DNA of 64,000 bases from Undibacterium hunanense (GTDB lineage Bacteria; Pseudomonadota; Gammaproteobacteria; Burkholderiales; Burkholderiaceae_D): assembly GCF_014284335.1 (NCBI RefSeq), contig NZ_JACOGF010000014.1:1-64000 (forward strand). Reading direction: 5' to 3'. Of the stretch, positions 61,711 to 64,000 are shown one piece after another (position 1 is the first letter of the stretch; every line of letters starts with the position of its first letter). The translations under genes and the position numbers were made by a program. Under the pieces are notes generated by a model that did no database searches, was not told the DNA's origin, and saw only the letters and a list, made by a program, of their open reading frames with translations.

Positions 61711-62316
61711 TCAGACCGGCAAGCCCTCAGCCTTTAATGCTGCCTGCACATGGGGTCTGGCTTTGACATTGGCGATGAAGCCTTGCAAATGCGCGAAGTC
61801 GCTGATATCCAGGTTCACGTGCCTGGCCCAGCCGCTTACCGTGAACAAGTAGGCGTCGGCTACGGTAAAGGTATCGCCGGTCAGGTAGCGACTGCCTTCC
61901 AGGCGACTGTTGACCCAGGCGAATTTCTTGCGCAGTAATCCTGCGATCAGGGTTTTGCCTTCGGCGTTCATGGCCGGGTCAAACAGTGGAGCGAAGGATT
62001 TGTGCAATTCTGATGTGATGTAATTCTGCCATTCAAGTACACGGTACCGTGCCATGCCAGAAGCTGGCAACAAATCACGGTTTTCTGCCCGTTCGACGAC
62101 GTATTGGGCAATGATGGAACCTTCTGTCAGTATCTGGCCGTCGTCCAGTTCCATGGTTGGTACCTGGCCTTTGGGATTGATGCCGTAAAAATCCACGCCA
62201 TCCGCAGTTTTATGGATAGAGGTATCGACTTTTTGCAGGCTGAAATCGATGCCGGCTTCACGCAGGATGATGTGTGGAGACAGGGAGCAGGCACCGGGAG
62301 AGAAATAGAGTTTCAT
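61711..62316 (-). CDS. gstA: Glutathione S-transferase (beta-class GstA-like)
   Basis: The 201-residue protein starts MKLYFSPGACSLSPHIILREAG, with the Cys and Ser of the beta-class active site, and has NPKGQVPTMELDDGQILTEGSIIAQYV for glutathione binding and a C-terminal helical domain with TVADAYLFTVSGW. It conjugates or reduces electrophiles with GSH. ATG 62316 is used; 18 codons upstream are unsupported. It is divergent from a LysR gene that may control it. Confidence 0.92.
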   Translation of the reverse strand: MKLYFSPGACSLSPHIILREAGIDFSLQKVDTSIHKTADGVDFYGINPKGQVPTMELDDGQILTEGSIIAQYVVERAENRDLLPASGMARYRVLEWQNYITSELHKSFAPLFDPAMNAEGKTLIAGLLRKKFAWVNSRLEGSRYLTGDTFTVADAYLFTVSGWARHVNLDISDFAHLQGFIANVKARPHVQAALKAEGLPV

Positions 62317-62442
62317 GGTTTTGGTCTTTCGGTAAGGGGTAAAGACTGCGCTGTCATGGTGACAGGGCATGGCGGCATACTATGCCAAACGAAATAGTTG
62401 ATAAACTAGGTAAAAGTTACTTTATAAATTACATGGTGTAAT

Positions 62443-63357
62443 GTGAATCGACATTTTGCGGATGTATTGCTGGGCAGCATAGAATTGTTTTGCCTGGCGG
62501 CAGAGCTGGAAAGCTTCAAGGATGCAGCCAATGCGGCAGGGCTGACGCCGGCAGCGGTCAGTCGTTCCATAGCCAGGCTGGAAGAACGCATAGGCGTGCG
62601 CCTGTTTGTACGCACCACACGGCAATTGCGGCTGACTGAAGCCGGGCGCGCCTATTTTGTGCAATGTCGCCAGGCCCTGAACCAACTGGTGGAAGCCGAG
62701 CGTGAAGTCTCTGGTCAGCAAATGCAGCCTGCTGGTCTGGTGCGTATCAGCATGCCTACGCCGTATGGTCATTATCGGGTATTGCCTTTGCTGGCAAAGT
62801 TCCGCCAGATCTATCCTTTGGTCAAACTGGATTTACAACTGAGTAACCGCAATGTTGACTTTACTGCGGATGGTTTTGATCTGGTGATACGTGGCCGTAT
62901 TCCGCCAGATTCGGGCATGATTGCGCGACGCCTGGAAGACCCTGAGGTCGTGGTCTGTGCCACGCCAGAATACCTGCAGCGTGTTGGCGTGCCTGTAAAG
63001 CTCGAAGACCTGGATCAGCATGAATGCCTGCAATTTGTCTTGCCCAGTGCCGGACAAAACGTCGTCTGGATTTTCCGGCGCGATGGTGAAGATGTAGACT
63101 GGCCTACCAAGGGTGGTCTTACCTGCTCGGAAGACTTGCTGGGCATCATTACCCTGGCAAGACATGGCGCAGGCCTGCTACAGGCATCGCGCTTCATGGT
63201 GGAAGAAGATTTACGCGTCGGGCGGCTGGTGGAGGTGTTACAAGAGTTTAGCGGGCGTACCAGGCCATTTTCTCTGCTGTACCCGCGTGACCGTCACCTG
63301 CCTTTGCGGGTCAGGGTATTCATTGATTTTCTGATTGCAGAACTGGCACAGGATTAG
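62443..63357 (+). CDS. LysR-family transcriptional regulator
   Basis: The 304-residue protein has an N-terminal winged helix (FCLAAELESFKDAANAAGLTPAAVSRSIARLEERIGVRLFVRTTR, about residues 12-56) and a LysR effector-binding domain from about 90. It begins at GTG 62443. It is divergent from gstA over 126 bases; LysR proteins commonly regulate the divergent gene, so gstA is the likely target. The effector is unknown. Confidence 0.93.
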   Translation: MNRHFADVLLGSIELFCLAAELESFKDAANAAGLTPAAVSRSIARLEERIGVRLFVRTTRQLRLTEAGRAYFVQCRQALNQLVEAEREVSGQQMQPAGLVRISMPTPYGHYRVLPLLAKFRQIYPLVKLDLQLSNRNVDFTADGFDLVIRGRIPPDSGMIARRLEDPEVVVCATPEYLQRVGVPVKLEDLDQHECLQFVLPSAGQNVVWIFRRDGEDVDWPTKGGLTCSEDLLGIITLARHGAGLLQASRFMVEEDLRVGRLVEVLQEFSGRTRPFSLLYPRDRHLPLRVRVFIDFLIAELAQD

Positions 63358-63359
63358 CG

Positions 63360-64000
63360 TCACTGCCATGCCAGTACTTGCTCTATCAACCAGGCTGCAT
63401 CGTCCAGCGGTAAATCATGGCCGGCAGTGGGGTGCAGATGCAGGGGGCAATGCCATAGTTCCGCCAGTTTGCGTGAACAGGCAGCATTGACCAGCTTATC
63501 CCGCTCACCCGCCAGCAAAAGCAGAGGAACTTTGTCTGAGCAGGGCGGCGCACGAAAGCGCATGGCGGCCAGCAACTGCCGCAGGATATTGCCAATGCTG
63601 ATGGGCTTTTCCTGTGCGTACGCAGTCCAGCGTGCCACGATGTCTCTACCCTGTTCTTCAGTATGCAGATTGCTGGTGATACGCAAAATCAGTTGCTCAC
63701 GCTGACTGCGCGAACCGAACAACATGGTGGCGACTAGGGCCGCGTAATTTACCGGCCTTAGTCTGTGGTAAAACGGATTATGCGGCGCCACGCTGGTATT
63801 GATCAGCACCATGCGCTGCAAGTCTGCCGGATATTTGTCTGCCCAGGCCAGTGCCACCATGGCACCCAAAGACACTGCCAGTATTTGCACCGGTTCTGAT
63901 ACCCCTTGGGTTTGTAATTGCTGGTGAGCATAGTCAGCCATCGCTTCTACGCTGCTGAGGCTATGCCCTGCATGCAATTGACCATTTCCAGGAAAGTCCA
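63360..64000 (-). CDS. Alpha/beta hydrolase (partial, N-terminus outside window)
   Basis: About 212 residues are visible; the frame remains open to the window edge with DFPGNGQLHAGHS, the usual segment after the first strands of alpha/beta hydrolases. The nucleophile elbow is AVSLGAMVAL (Ser), an Asp is in AGERDKLV and a His in GHDLPLDD. It resembles esterase/BioH-like proteins. The substrate is not known. It converges on the LysR gene with two bases between. Confidence 0.88.
   Translation of the reverse strand, partial: DFPGNGQLHAGHSLSSVEAMADYAHQQLQTQGVSEPVQILAVSLGAMVALAWADKYPADLQRMVLINTSVAPHNPFYHRLRPVNYAALVATMLFGSRSQREQLILRITSNLHTEEQGRDIVARWTAYAQEKPISIGNILRQLLAAMRFRAPPCSDKVPLLLLAGERDKLVNAACSRKLAELWHCPLHLHPTAGHDLPLDDAAWLIEQVLAWQ

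Noticed and set aside
1-64000. CRISPR arrays, insertion sequences and prophage
   Set aside because: No regularly spaced repeats, no transposase, integrase or phage structural genes are visible in the window.

Overview
The window reads as a chromosomal piece of a Gram-negative betaproteobacterium, most likely Burkholderiales and probably an Oxalobacteraceae relative. This rests on gene content: a LiuR-type leucine-degradation locus containing aceK, a bioAFDB block, a PilGHIJ/ChpA-like chemosensory cluster, TonB receptors, ECF sigma/anti-sigma pairs, and moderate G+C with short intergenic gaps. Species assignment is inference; no homology search was possible.

Layout. (1) 1-500: the 3' part of a 5S rRNA with its terminator, then tRNA-Val(TAC) and tRNA-Asp(GTC), i.e. 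the end of an rRNA operon. (2) 1.0-13.9 kb: housekeeping and envelope genes: rdgC, a small membrane protein, argS, a SPOR protein, dsbA, an SDR, a BtuF-like protein, a TonB receptor, an AhpD-like protein, an EamA exporter and an exported GH13 enzyme. (3) 14.2-20.3 kb: an Ala/Thr-rich protein of unknown role, a secreted-repeat protein with an ECF sigma factor and anti-sigma factor, a glutaminyl cyclase, and small enzymes. (4) 20.4-43.1 kb: a large leucine/isovalerate degradation locus. It holds liuR, a hotdog thioesterase, isovaleryl-CoA dehydrogenase, aceK, a thiolase, a second acyl-CoA dehydrogenase, MCC beta (liuB), methylglutaconyl-CoA hydratase (liuC) and MCC alpha (liuD). bioA-F-D-B sits directly before liuD, so synthesis of the biotin cofactor lies beside the biotin enzyme. 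Two palindromic LiuR-like operators (about 21545 and 22447-22472) frame the start. (5) 43.5-53.5 kb: pdxJ, then a twitching-type chemosensory cluster headed by a c-di-GMP-I (GEMM) riboswitch. (6) 53.7-57.2 kb: liuE (HMG-CoA lyase), detached from the other liu genes, and an ergothioneine operon egtD-egtB-DUF427 on the minus strand. (7) 57.7-61.2 kb: an AT-rich island with two small secreted proteins, each with twin CX3C motifs, followed by a TonB-dependent receptor and a membrane-anchored periplasm-facing glutaredoxin. (8) 61.2-64.0 kb: an NTF2-like protein, a GST with a divergent LysR regulator, and an incomplete alpha/beta hydrolase.

The best candidate for an undescribed system is region 7. 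Its two small cysteine-patterned exported proteins are encoded just upstream of an outer-membrane receptor and a periplasmic thiol enzyme, with alternative RNA hairpins between the first two genes. Other points of interest are the riboswitch on the chemosensory cluster, the biotin genes inside the liu locus, and three families of intergenic repeats.
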